DNA of 42,584 nucleotides. Source: Deltaproteobacteria bacterium. Lineage in GTDB: Bacteria; Desulfobacterota; Syntrophia; Syntrophales; UBA5619. Under the pieces are notes generated by a model, which saw only the letters and a list, made by a program, of their open reading frames with translations, had not been told where the DNA came from and searched no databases. Below are positions 34,246 to 42,531 of the stretch, piece by piece; the first letter of the stretch is position 1, and each line of letters starts with the position of its first letter. Both the position numbers and the translations under genes were made by a program. The DNA lies in NCBI GenBank assembly GCA_021372415.1, contig JAJFUM010000105.1, forward strand, positions 1 to 42,584. Direction: 5' to 3'.

Positions 34246-36120
34246 ATGGATTTCCGACGAACGGTTTCCGCAGCCCTGATGGCGGTACTCCTCGTTGCAG
34301 GGGCAGCGTGGGGGGAGTCCCCAAAGGATTCTCCCGCGGCCTTTACCCTCGGGGATGTCGTGGTGACCGCCGAAAGGCTCGACGACTATGTCAAGAATTA
34401 CCCCCAGAACGTCGAAGTGGTCGAACGCAGGGAGATCGCAAAGCGAAACCTCCTCAGCGTGGAAGAGGTCCTCAAGACGATCTCCGGGGTCGAGGTCTAT
34501 TCCGCTGCCGGGATCGGGTCCCGGATCTCCATCCGGGGGTCGGGGAAAACGGGCGGCGTCCTGGTGCTCCTCAACGGCCGGCCGCTCAACAGCAACCAGC
34601 ACGGGAACCTCGACCTGAACGCGATTCCCGTGGACAGCATCCAGTCCATCTCCGTCTTCAAACCGCCGGTTCCCGTATGGCTCGGGGCGGGGGCGAGCGA
34701 CGGCGCCATCCATATTGTGACGCGCAGTCTGACCTCTGAGGCCAGGAAGAAGGAAGCCCTCTCCACGGTCAAACTGAACGCCGGTTCTTTTGGATTTGCC
34801 GAGACCAGTCTGAGTCAACGCCTGGAGGCTGCCGGCGGCAATGCCTTGCTTTCCGCTGCGCTCAAGCGCAGGGATGGAAAACGGGCAAACAGCGACAGGA
34901 CAGACGGATCTTTCGGCTTGAGCTGGAGCCGGGAGAAGGAAGCGGGGGGCCGGTACGAGGTGAACGGGCGCTACTACGAGGCCGAATACGGCACACCGGG
35001 CCCCACCGACAACCTGACCCCCGATGCCCGGCAACTTTACCGAAAGGGCTCGCTTGATGCACGATATGCGGGGATCATGGGGGATAACGGGACTTTTACG
35101 GTCAACCTTTATGGCGATGGGACCAATATGCGGGACAAGGCCCAGTCCGGATTGACCTACGCTCTGGATGACCGGAAGCTCGGACTAAAGGCCGACACGA
35201 CCCTATCGGAGCCGGATGGCCTGTGGGACCTGAGGGTGGGCGGGATATCGGAATGGAACGACTTTTCCCATACGCTGGCGGGGGGCCATCACCGCCTCCG
35301 GAACGGTTTGAGCGGCCAGGTCGATCGCCGTTTCGGGGTGCTCACCGGGACACTGGGCCTTCGCGGGGACGTGACGAACGATTTCGGGTTCAGTCCCGGC
35401 CTTTCCGCGGGGCTGGGCTGGGGGGCGACCCCGAAGTGTCTGATCAAGGTCCGGGCGGGGTATTCGGCGAACCTGCCGAGCTTCGAGCAACTCTATCAGA
35501 CGACCCACGGTTCGATCGACCAGACCCGGGGGAACCCAGACCTGAAGGAGGAGCGGATCTGGTCCTACGATGTGGGGATCGAATACAAATTTCAGAAAGA
35601 CCGGCTGGCCCAGGCCACCCTCTTTCGGGCCGATACGGGGGACCTGATCGCCTATCGTCGCGGGACGGACTTGATCTATCGGCCGGTCAACATCGCCAGG
35701 GCGGAAAGGGAGGGGATCGAATTGACGGGCAAGTACGGCTGGAACACAGGGGTCAGCGCGGAGATCAATCTGATTCTCCAGCGTTCGGAGAGCGGTGACA
35801 CCGGAAAGGCCCTCCCCTATACGCCCGAGGTCAAGGCCAAGGGCACCCTGCAATACGCGCTCCCCTCCCTTAAAACCCGCCTGGAAGGAAGCGTCCGTTA
35901 CGAGGGAGTCCGGTTCAGTCAGACGGAGAATCTCTCCTCCCAGCAGCTCGATGGCTACGTGACCGTCGATCTCAAGGCAACCCAACCGCTGACGATCCAC
36001 GGGGTGGCTGCCGATTGGTACGTCCGGGTCGACAACCTCTTCGACGCTTCCTTCGAGAGCCACTACGGCTATCCGGACGACGGCATCCGCTTCGTGACGG
36101 GTCTTCAGCTGCGTTTCTAA
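34246..36120 (+). CDS. Second TonB-dependent receptor of the B12-regulated locus
   Basis: A 624-residue outer-membrane receptor with a signal peptide (about 1-23), the TonB box LGDVVVTAER, a plug domain with VEEVLKTISGVEVY, ISIRGSGKTGGVLVLLNGRPL, and a barrel ending in FVTGLQLRF. AAGAGGA precedes the ATG. It lies 78 bases downstream of the chelatase gene, on the same strand, so it probably reads through from riboswitch 2. Its ligand need not match that of the BtuB-like receptor. Its stop overlaps that of the convergent methyltransferase. Confidence 0.92.
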   Translation: MDFRRTVSAALMAVLLVAGAAWGESPKDSPAAFTLGDVVVTAERLDDYVKNYPQNVEVVERREIAKRNLLSVEEVLKTISGVEVYSAAGIGSRISIRGSGKTGGVLVLLNGRPLNSNQHGNLDLNAIPVDSIQSISVFKPPVPVWLGAGASDGAIHIVTRSLTSEARKKEALSTVKLNAGSFGFAETSLSQRLEAAGGNALLSAALKRRDGKRANSDRTDGSFGLSWSREKEAGGRYEVNGRYYEAEYGTPGPTDNLTPDARQLYRKGSLDARYAGIMGDNGTFTVNLYGDGTNMRDKAQSGLTYALDDRKLGLKADTTLSEPDGLWDLRVGGISEWNDFSHTLAGGHHRLRNGLSGQVDRRFGVLTGTLGLRGDVTNDFGFSPGLSAGLGWGATPKCLIKVRAGYSANLPSFEQLYQTTHGSIDQTRGNPDLKEERIWSYDVGIEYKFQKDRLAQATLFRADTGDLIAYRRGTDLIYRPVNIARAEREGIELTGKYGWNTGVSAEINLILQRSESGDTGKALPYTPEVKAKGTLQYALPSLKTRLEGSVRYEGVRFSQTENLSSQQLDGYVTVDLKATQPLTIHGVAADWYVRVDNLFDASFESHYGYPDDGIRFVTGLQLRF

Positions 36121-36770
36121 GCCGGATCGGGACGCCTTGTCGCCAGGATGCAGTAGAATCCCGACTCGTCGATAAAAAGCTCGACAGCCAGTCCTGCCCC
36201 GTCCAGCAGGGAACGCATGGCTGCCTCGCCGGGCAGGCGGTCGTGCATGACGGCCCGGCAGGATCCGTGGTGTCGGTTGATCCCCTCCGCCGAGTCGAAG
36301 TGCGAGATGGCCAATACGCCGCATGGCTTCAGGATTCGGGCAAGGGCCTTCAGGGCCTTTTCCTTGTCGTGGAAATGGGGAAAACAGGAAAAACAGACGA
36401 CCGCGTCGCAGGAGGCCGCTTCGAGGGGAGCGCTCTCGGTGTCGGCGACGATGAACCGGATCTCCTTTGCATCATGCAGGCGCCGGTTGGCCTCGATCAT
36501 CCGATCGGCGAAGTCCAACTCGTAGAGGATCCCGGTCTCCCCGATCCGGTCGAGGATGAAAGGGACCAGGACACCCGTTCCGCACCCCGCGTCCAGGACG
36601 TGGTCCCCCGGCTTCAGCGGCAGAAGGGAGAAGAGGCGTTCGAAGTCCCTTTGGTGCTTGTCATAGCGCCCAGTCGCATGATCCTTGTAGCACATCTCAA
36701 GCCATTGCTCGGCATGATCGTTGAAGAACCGCTTTCGTTCACGGTAGATTTCATCGGGAGTCATTTTCAT
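36117..36770 (-). CDS. Class I SAM-dependent methyltransferase
   Basis: A 217-residue cytoplasmic methyltransferase. The SAM-binding loop is VLDAGCGTGVLVPF near residues 57-70, followed by the acidic strand end ELDFADRMIEAN and VADTESAPLEAASCDAVVCF. The start at 36770 is chosen over the longer frame because that extension is only the overlap with the permease gene. It is the last gene of the metal-uptake-like operon and shares the end of that gene. The substrate is unknown; processing of an imported ligand is possible. No similarity to corrin methyltransferases was seen. Confidence 0.85.
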   Translation of the reverse strand: MKMTPDEIYRERKRFFNDHAEQWLEMCYKDHATGRYDKHQRDFERLFSLLPLKPGDHVLDAGCGTGVLVPFILDRIGETGILYELDFADRMIEANRRLHDAKEIRFIVADTESAPLEAASCDAVVCFSCFPHFHDKEKALKALARILKPCGVLAISHFDSAEGINRHHGSCRAVMHDRLPGEAAMRSLLDGAGLAVELFIDESGFYCILATRRPDPA

Positions 36771-37614
36771 GAGACAGGTTTCCTTTCTGGAGCTTCGCCC
36801 TGCGGCGTTTGGGAGAGAAGACGTAAGCGGCAGCAAAGATAATTGTTGCCATGAGAACCACTGCCGCGCCGGAGGGTAGATCGAAGAGATACGAGGCGAT
36901 CAGACCCAAGACGCAGGCACCAATCCCCGAGGCCGTGGAAATAATGAAGAAGGCCCTCAGGTCGTAGGTCAGTTGCAACGCCGTGGCGCCGGGCTGCACG
37001 AGGAGCGCAAAGATCAGCAAACCGCCGACTGTCGCCAGGTTGGACGACACGACGGCTCCGGTGAGAAACAGGAGGGCGTAGTAGATCGGCCGTTCGGGGA
37101 TGCCGCTGGACGCGGCAAGCCGCCGGTTGAAGAGGACGGACCGGATCTCCTTGAAGAATAGGATGATGAAGAGGACCAGCAGGAGCGTGATCGCCGCCAA
37201 GACCCAGATGTCCACCCTGGAAAGCGACAGCAGGCTTCCCCACATCAGACTGAGGGCGCCCGCCTTGGTCCGGGTGAGGATCCCCATTCCCAGGAAGGCC
37301 AGCCCCATGAGGAGTGAGAAGAGGATGGCCAGGACGTTTTCCGGGGCCATGTCGGTCCGATCCGAGAGGGGGCCCAGGGCCCCCGCCGTAAGAAGACAGA
37401 GGACCAGCCCGCTCAAGAAGGGATTGACGTCGAGGAGCATGCCCAGGACCGCCCCGGCGAAGGCGGCGTGGGACATGGAAACACCGATCAGGGGCATCCT
37501 CATCAGGACGACGAAGACCGACAGGAGCGAGCAGCTTGCACCGCACAGCACGCAGGCAATGGCCGCACGTTGAATGGGCGGGTAGGCGAGGGCGTCGATC
37601 CAGGGCTCAGTCAT
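36751..37614 (-). CDS. ABC-3 family metal transporter permease
   Basis: A 287-residue permease with about eight membrane helices. It has the family motifs VLMRMPLIGVSMSHAAFAGAVLG and VQPGATALQLTYDLRAFFIIS, as in ZnuB/MntB. It starts 8 bases inside the ATPase gene end. With the ATPase and binding protein it forms an inner-membrane importer for Zn, Mn or another divalent metal, or a metal complex. Confidence 0.9.
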   Translation of the reverse strand: MTEPWIDALAYPPIQRAAIACVLCGASCSLLSVFVVLMRMPLIGVSMSHAAFAGAVLGMLLDVNPFLSGLVLCLLTAGALGPLSDRTDMAPENVLAILFSLLMGLAFLGMGILTRTKAGALSLMWGSLLSLSRVDIWVLAAITLLLVLFIILFFKEIRSVLFNRRLAASSGIPERPIYYALLFLTGAVVSSNLATVGGLLIFALLVQPGATALQLTYDLRAFFIISTASGIGACVLGLIASYLFDLPSGAAVVLMATIIFAAAYVFSPKRRRAKLQKGNLSHENDSR

Positions 37615-38383
37615 AGGAAACGTACCTCCTGCCGTTTCGCTTGAAAATCTCGATCGGATACCGAAACAATCCGCTCAATGTCTCACTTGAAACGGCGGTG
37701 GCGACGTCCCCGTCGAATATGACCCGTCCCTGATCCAAGAGCACAGCCCGGCGCATCGCCGCCGGCACCATGGTGAAATCGTGGGTGACGAACAGGAAGG
37801 TCATCTCTTCCCGCCGGTGGAGCTCATTGACGAGGCTCAGGACCTCCCTCTGGACCGCGATGTCCAGACTCGCCGTGGGTTCGTCCATCAGGAGGATGTC
37901 CGGTTCCTGCAGGATGGCGCGGGCCAGTGACACCTTCTGCCGCTCGCCGCCGGAGAGCTGCCCAAGGGGCCTGTCGGCCAGATGGGCCACACGCATCATC
38001 TCCATCAGGGCCGTCGCCTTTTCCCTCTCCCCCTTTCCCGGTGAACGGAAGGGGCCCAGACGGCCCACGGCACCTGTCATTACCGCTTCCGAAGCCAGGA
38101 TCGGAAAGGCCGGATCGATGGGAAGGATCTGGGGAATATAGCCGATGCGCAGCCGCGTCTCCCGGGATCGTTTCCAAGACTCTCGGCGGCCGAACAGGTG
38201 GAGGGTCCCCTCGAACCGCTCGAATCCGGCGATGACGTTCAGAAGCGTTGTCTTCCCGGCACCGTTGGGCCCGATGATCCCAACGAACTCCCCATGGGAG
38301 ACCTCAAGGCGTATCCCCTCCAGTGGAACGCCCTTCGCCTTCCTGACAGTGACCCCTTCCAGTTCGATCAACGGCGTTCCCAT
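37607..38383 (-). CDS. Metal-type ABC transporter ATP-binding protein
   Basis: A 258-residue ATPase with Walker A GPNGAGKTT, the signature LSGGERQK and Walker B ILLMDEPTAS, all intact, and a switch His in FVTHD. It most resembles ZnuC/MntA-like ATPases. Gene order binding protein, ATPase, permease is tight (19-base gap upstream, 8-base overlap downstream). Confidence 0.92.
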   Translation of the reverse strand: MGTPLIELEGVTVRKAKGVPLEGIRLEVSHGEFVGIIGPNGAGKTTLLNVIAGFERFEGTLHLFGRRESWKRSRETRLRIGYIPQILPIDPAFPILASEAVMTGAVGRLGPFRSPGKGEREKATALMEMMRVAHLADRPLGQLSGGERQKVSLARAILQEPDILLMDEPTASLDIAVQREVLSLVNELHRREEMTFLFVTHDFTMVPAAMRRAVLLDQGRVIFDGDVATAVSSETLSGLFRYPIEIFKRNGRRYVSYD

Positions 38384-38402
38384 GGCGTGCCCCTCACCCC
38401 GC

Positions 38403-39230
38403 TCACCTGTTCAAAACCGCCGCCAGGGTGTCTATGTTTCCCCCGAGCGTGGCAAGATAACCCTGCTCTGATGGAAAATTCGTCAGCACCACATGGGGGA
38501 TCCCCAGGGCCTCGGCGATCCCCTTTCCGGCGTCGGGACCGGATTGGAGGTTGTCCACGACAGCGACGGCCTGCTGCTCCCTGCCGATCTTCGTCAGGCG
38601 CACCACCTCTCTTGGGGACATCGCCTCTGGTCTGCCGTACGCTCCCAGGACGCGAAAACCCATCCATTCAAGCGGTTCCTTCTGCATCGAAGAGGCGATC
38701 AGCGGCTTCCCTCCGAGGCCGGCACGCTTGATCCTTTGCAGGAGTGAGCTCGCCCCCTCCCTCACCTCGCGGACGGCCTTCTCCCTGCTGCCGAGGATCC
38801 TATTCCGATCCTTCGGGAAGCGTTCCGAGAGTTTTTCCGACAGAAGATTCAGGCCGAGCAGATAGGCCTTTGGGGCCATCCAATTGCGGTCCTCTGCATT
38901 CACAAGCAGCAGCTTCTGGCCGCCTTCTCCGGTCGCCTTCATGAAAGGCATCCCTTGGAAGGAGACGATCAGGTCGGCCTTGCGGATCTTTTCAATGTCC
39001 GAAGGCTTGACGTCGTAGTGGCCGGGACACTGACCGGGCGGAAGGACCGTATCGATGCTGTAGCGTTGCGGGGGCAGGAGCGAGGCGATCATCCCGGACA
39101 GGATCGTGTCCGAGGCGACCACGGCTCGCACCTTTCCCGTCCTTGACGCCGGAGCGCCGTCTGACGGTCCCACAGAGACACCCAGGTACGCCAGAAGTAC
39201 CAATCCTAAAAGAATAAACCGTCTGCACAT
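38403..39230 (-). CDS. ZnuA-like periplasmic binding protein with altered metal ligands
   Basis: A 275-residue protein with a signal peptide (about 1-26). The fold matches cluster A-I metal-binding proteins: VRAVVASDTILSGMIASL, CPGHYDVKPSDIEKI, and AVVDNLQSGPDAGKGIAEALGIPHVVL. Only H71 of the usual His ligands is clear. The DPHxW-type motif reads EDRNWM and the later HxAF-type motif reads SSMQKEPLEW, so two other His are missing and there is no His-rich loop. C68, two residues before GHYD, might replace one ligand. The ligand could be another metal, or a metal complex. GGAGG precedes the ATG just after a terminator-like hairpin. Confidence 0.83.
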   Translation of the reverse strand: MCRRFILLGLVLLAYLGVSVGPSDGAPASRTGKVRAVVASDTILSGMIASLLPPQRYSIDTVLPPGQCPGHYDVKPSDIEKIRKADLIVSFQGMPFMKATGEGGQKLLLVNAEDRNWMAPKAYLLGLNLLSEKLSERFPKDRNRILGSREKAVREVREGASSLLQRIKRAGLGGKPLIASSMQKEPLEWMGFRVLGAYGRPEAMSPREVVRLTKIGREQQAVAVVDNLQSGPDAGKGIAEALGIPHVVLTNFPSEQGYLATLGGNIDTLAAVLNR

Positions 39231-39245
39231 GAACCCATCCTCCGG

Positions 39246-39277
39246 GAAAAGAGGGCGGCGTCGGAAACGCCGCCCTT
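39246..39277 (-). terminator. Terminator-like hairpin between receptor and ABC genes
   Basis: On the minus strand GGGCGGCGT and ACGCCGCCC form a perfect 9-bp stem (39267-39275 and 39253-39261 on the plus strand) with a five-base loop, followed by TCTTTT. It starts 12 bases after the receptor stop and sits 16 bases before the binding-protein start. It probably attenuates the ABC genes relative to the receptor. Confidence 0.7.
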
Positions 39278-39287
39278 GGGCGTCCGT

Positions 39288-41366
39288 TTAGAGAAACTTG
39301 AAGCTGACCCCAGCAAAAAAGGTGATCCCCGGCATCCGGTAGCCCTTGGCGTACTCATACCGCCGATCGAAGAGGTTGTTGAGCGCGAGCGACACTTCCG
39401 AATCCTTCAGACCCAGCGGCCGGTAATCGAAACGGTAGCTCAGACGGGCGTTCACCAGGGTGATATCGTCGAGTTTGTACATGTCCGACAGGTCCGCATA
39501 GGTGAACGTGCCGGTTCTGGAATTCGTAGCAGCGTATACGTTTTTGAGGTGTTGCATGTCCAGGAAGAGCCGGTAACGCTCCCAGAACTTCCAGTTGGCG
39601 CCAGCCTGGAACTGGAAATCAGGAGTATAGGGCATCCGGTCCCGCTCGATCCCATCGCTTCCCTTGGCCTTGGCAGCCATCCAGGTGGCGCCGGCGGTGA
39701 GCTCGATGTCTTTCAGCGGGGTCAGCGAACCGGTCAGTTCCAGTCCGCGGATCTCGTACTGGCCGATGGGGTCGTTGAACTGGGAGGGGATAGAGCCATA
39801 CATGTAGGCCTGAAAGCGGTCCTTGCCTTTGTCATAGAAGGCGGTCGCCCCCAATTTTGCGGTCTCCGGCCAGGAGTGGGTCAGCCCCAACTCGTAGTGG
39901 TCCACCACCTCCGGCTTGAGCTCCTTCCAGTACTGGCTGGGATTGCTCACCGGCGAACTGTTGAGCACCATGTTCATGACCACGATCGGCGAGGGGTAGT
40001 TGACGCCCCGCGCGTAATTGAGATGGAGGTCGGTCTGTTTGTAACCCGCCACCAGACCTGCCTGGGGCGATGAAACATCTTGAAACTCGTTGTGGTGATA
40101 ATAGCGGAAGCCAGCCGATGGAACGATATGGAAACCATCCGTGCGGCCGAACTTTTGATTCAGGGCCATATATGGGGAGAAGACCGTCGTATCGGGAAAA
40201 TCCCAGACGCGCTCCGCCTTGCCGCCGTTGATTCCCGACACCGCCTGCCCACTGTAGGTCCGCTGGGTGTTCTTCAGGGCGGTCCTGTCCAGGTCTACGC
40301 CGGCCAGGATCTGTCCTCCTGACCAGAGTTGCAGATCTTCACGGGCCCGGATCCCGTTCTGTCGGATTTCCTGCCTGGACCAGAGGCCGCCGGTGCCGCC
40401 GCCGTATCGCTGGCCGTTGGTCAATTCCTGCAGAAGGTCGAAATCGGTGTCGACCAGATAGGCCTTGAGATAGCCGCTAAAGGTCTCGTATTGGTGGTTC
40501 AGGGTCAGGGTGGTGAAATCGGTCTTGGTGTCGTAGCGTTCCGCGCCGGGCCAACTCACCCCGTTGGTTGAGGTGGGCGTGACCTCCGGTCTGGGGGCCA
40601 GGGTCTGGCTTTCCACATGGTTGGCGAGAAGACGAACGTTCCACAGCCGGTTGAGTTGGTAACCCAAATTGGCATAGTAGCCCTGCTGCTGGGCGCGGGA
40701 ATGGTCGACATGACCGTCCGTGGAGGCCCAGTTCTGGGAGACATAGGCGTCAAAGGGGCCCTTCTTGAGACCGCCGGAGAGCCCCTCGCTGAAGGTGCCG
40801 TAACTGCCTGCGCTCGAATCGAGCACCACCTCCTGGCCCTCTTCCTTCATGTATTTGGGCAGGACATTGACCATGGCGTAGCCGCTGCCGAATTGGGACG
40901 GCTGCGGGCTCTTGAAGACCTCGATCCCCCCGATCGTGGGGACGGCGATGCCGTCGCCCAGCACCTGACCGAAGAGGGCCCCGTAACGGGGGACTCCGTC
41001 GTACTCGATCGTGATGTCGGGGCTGGGGTGGCTGGCCCCACGGCCTCGAATGTAAAGGCTGTGACTGGTCTGGCTCCCCATCAGGTTCTTGCTCTGGTAC
41101 ATGACCCCCGGCACGTCGCGCAGGGCGGATTGGAAGTCATAGGCATTCTGCTGTTTGATCTGATCTTCGGTCACCAGGTTGTACTGGGTCCCGTAGGGGG
41201 TATCGACAGGGGTGATCGGATTGCTGTAAGGAGCACCGACGACGGTGATTTCTTCCAGGGCGGCCTTCTTTTCTTCTTTTTTCTGCGGCTCCGCCGCCCA
41301 TCCGGACGGGGTCATAAACAGGCTGGAGAAAAGAACGGCGGTGATCATGGCTACGGCCTTTTTCAT
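39288..41366 (-). CDS. TonB-dependent outer-membrane receptor of the metal-uptake-like operon
   Basis: A 692-residue receptor with a signal peptide (about 1-25), a Lys-rich spacer, the TonB box LEEITVVGAPY, a plug with RDVPGVMYQSKN and LYIRGRGASHPSPDITIEYDGVPR, and a barrel ending in FAGVSFKFL. It uses AAGGAGAA before the ATG. It is preceded by its TonB gene and followed by the ABC importer genes. The Asp/His-bearing loops (QNWASTDGHVDHSRAQQ) fit, but do not prove, a metal-chelate ligand. The substrate is not predictable. Confidence 0.92.
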   Translation of the reverse strand: MKKAVAMITAVLFSSLFMTPSGWAAEPQKKEEKKAALEEITVVGAPYSNPITPVDTPYGTQYNLVTEDQIKQQNAYDFQSALRDVPGVMYQSKNLMGSQTSHSLYIRGRGASHPSPDITIEYDGVPRYGALFGQVLGDGIAVPTIGGIEVFKSPQPSQFGSGYAMVNVLPKYMKEEGQEVVLDSSAGSYGTFSEGLSGGLKKGPFDAYVSQNWASTDGHVDHSRAQQQGYYANLGYQLNRLWNVRLLANHVESQTLAPRPEVTPTSTNGVSWPGAERYDTKTDFTTLTLNHQYETFSGYLKAYLVDTDFDLLQELTNGQRYGGGTGGLWSRQEIRQNGIRAREDLQLWSGGQILAGVDLDRTALKNTQRTYSGQAVSGINGGKAERVWDFPDTTVFSPYMALNQKFGRTDGFHIVPSAGFRYYHHNEFQDVSSPQAGLVAGYKQTDLHLNYARGVNYPSPIVVMNMVLNSSPVSNPSQYWKELKPEVVDHYELGLTHSWPETAKLGATAFYDKGKDRFQAYMYGSIPSQFNDPIGQYEIRGLELTGSLTPLKDIELTAGATWMAAKAKGSDGIERDRMPYTPDFQFQAGANWKFWERYRLFLDMQHLKNVYAATNSRTGTFTYADLSDMYKLDDITLVNARLSYRFDYRPLGLKDSEVSLALNNLFDRRYEYAKGYRMPGITFFAGVSFKFL

Positions 41367-41391
41367 GAGAGGGTTCTCCTTTTCTTTTCAC

Positions 41392-41427
41392 CACCGCCTC
41401 TGCTAGAATGATTTCAGAGAGGCGGTG
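41392..41427 (-). repeat. Hairpin in the receptor leader
   Basis: CACCGCCTCT (41392-41401) and AGAGGCGGTG (41418-41427) are a perfect 10-bp inverted repeat with a 16-base loop, about 25 bases before the receptor ATG. No U-tract follows on either strand. It could limit access to the ribosome site or stabilise the receptor mRNA. Confidence 0.6.
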
Positions 41428-41448
41428 TCACAGACATCGCTTTCTTCA

Positions 41449-41486
41449 GGGGGCAGGGTATTGCCCGCCACGGTGACCCTGCCCCC
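41449..41486 (-). repeat. Strong hairpin in the tonB-receptor gap
   Basis: GGGGGCAGGGT (41449-41459) and ACCCTGCCCCC (41476-41486) form a perfect 11-bp stem around a 16-base loop, 21 bases from the second hairpin. It lies in the 195-base gap between tonB and the receptor gene, which holds no gene. No U-tract. It could be a processing or stabilising element, or part of a larger regulatory RNA. Confidence 0.6.
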
Positions 41487-41561
41487 GCCTATGATTCCTG
41501 TACTGGGCTATCGTTACGGAAGTCTTGTCATCACCCCCTCTCGTCCTTCAGCCTGGGAAGC

Positions 41562-42425
41562 TCATGACCGGTCGGCCAAAGACGATTCGCCAAGTTCATG
41601 GTCCTTTGCCCCATGGAGGCGAAACGTGACTGGGAGGCGAACCACGACGCGGTACGGCACCTTCCTGGCAATGCGGGTCTCCGCCACGGCGTCCCTGGCG
41701 CTTTCATCCAGGATCCGGTGGCGTGAACCATCGAGCACCTTGATTTCGCTCGTCGTCCCATCTTCCAGCACGACAAAGGAGAGGAGGACCTTCCCCTCTA
41801 GCCCCAGCCTCCTGGCCCTCTCGGGGTATCGGAGGTTCTTCAGGATCGCGTCACGGATGTACCGGTAGTTTTCGCTCCCCTCTGCCAGGCCTTCCCGATT
41901 TGTCATGCTCGCGCTTTCCACCCTATTGCCGTCCGAGATGCCCCGCGCCGGGAGTGGGGCATCCGATCCGGGATGGCCCCCAAAGGCGGCGGCCGCTCCG
42001 CCGCTGGCCGCTTCTGACTGTGCAATGGATAAAGCCGAACGGACTGCTTCGCCTCGCGTCTCTGCGGTGGCCGGAACGCAAGCCTCGCTCCGGTCGGCAG
42101 GCGTGGCGACCTGGATGGGCAAAACAGGCGGCTTGGCCTGTCCTTTGTCTGGAGCGGTTTCAGGGATCTCCCTGGTCATCCGGTCCATTTTGATCGTTTG
42201 CCGGGAATGTTTTCCGTCTCTTTGGATGGTTCGTCTTTTAGGGATGGTTCCGAGCAGGGGTTTTGATGGAGAAGAGTCCTTGAACGGCCTGTCCATATGG
42301 GAGAAATCGACCTCCACCACGTCAATCGGCGCGTCCTGAACGGGGGGTGAAAGCGCCATAAGGACCGCGATCGCACCGATGTGCACGGCGGTAGAGACAA
42401 TCACCCCCAGACTGAATGCTCTCAT
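41562..42425 (-). CDS. tonB: Second TonB protein
   Basis: A 287-residue TonB-like protein with a signal anchor (about 5-25), a spacer rich in Lys, Pro and Ser, and a C-terminal domain YRYIRDAILKNLRYPERARRLGLEGKVLLSFVVLEDG. A rather long tail after the core (KDHELGESSLADRS) is not usual. It lies upstream of a receptor gene in the same direction but has no ExbB/ExbD beside it, so it probably shares those encoded elsewhere. The ribosome site is weak. Confidence 0.88.
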   Translation of the reverse strand: MRAFSLGVIVSTAVHIGAIAVLMALSPPVQDAPIDVVEVDFSHMDRPFKDSSPSKPLLGTIPKRRTIQRDGKHSRQTIKMDRMTREIPETAPDKGQAKPPVLPIQVATPADRSEACVPATAETRGEAVRSALSIAQSEAASGGAAAAFGGHPGSDAPLPARGISDGNRVESASMTNREGLAEGSENYRYIRDAILKNLRYPERARRLGLEGKVLLSFVVLEDGTTSEIKVLDGSRHRILDESARDAVAETRIARKVPYRVVVRLPVTFRLHGAKDHELGESSLADRS

Positions 42426-42491
42426 GGACTTAACCGTCTACTCGAAAGAATGGCTCCACCTCGGCACTGTCCTGTCGGGTGGCCCTGCGGC

Positions 42492-42531
42492 AATATCGCC
42501 TCTTGTAACACCAATTGCAAATACGTAACAC
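42492..42531 (-). promoter_or_regulatory. Candidate promoter with a 20-bp-spaced direct repeat
   Basis: On the minus strand TTGCAA (42515-42520), a 17-base spacer and GATATT (42492-42497) form a promoter about 60 bases before tonB. GTAACAC occurs at 42505-42511 and 42525-42531 (plus strand), 20 bp apart, bracketing the -35 box and so placed like an operator. The regulator is unknown. Confidence 0.5.

Noticed and set aside
41367..41561. A third cobalamin or a Ni/Co riboswitch in the tonB-receptor gap
   Set aside because: No B12 box or cobalamin core is present, and the conserved Ni/Co aptamer junctions could not be found by eye.
42505..42531. Start of a CRISPR array
   Set aside because: Only two 7-bp copies occur, far shorter than CRISPR repeats, and they are placed around a promoter.
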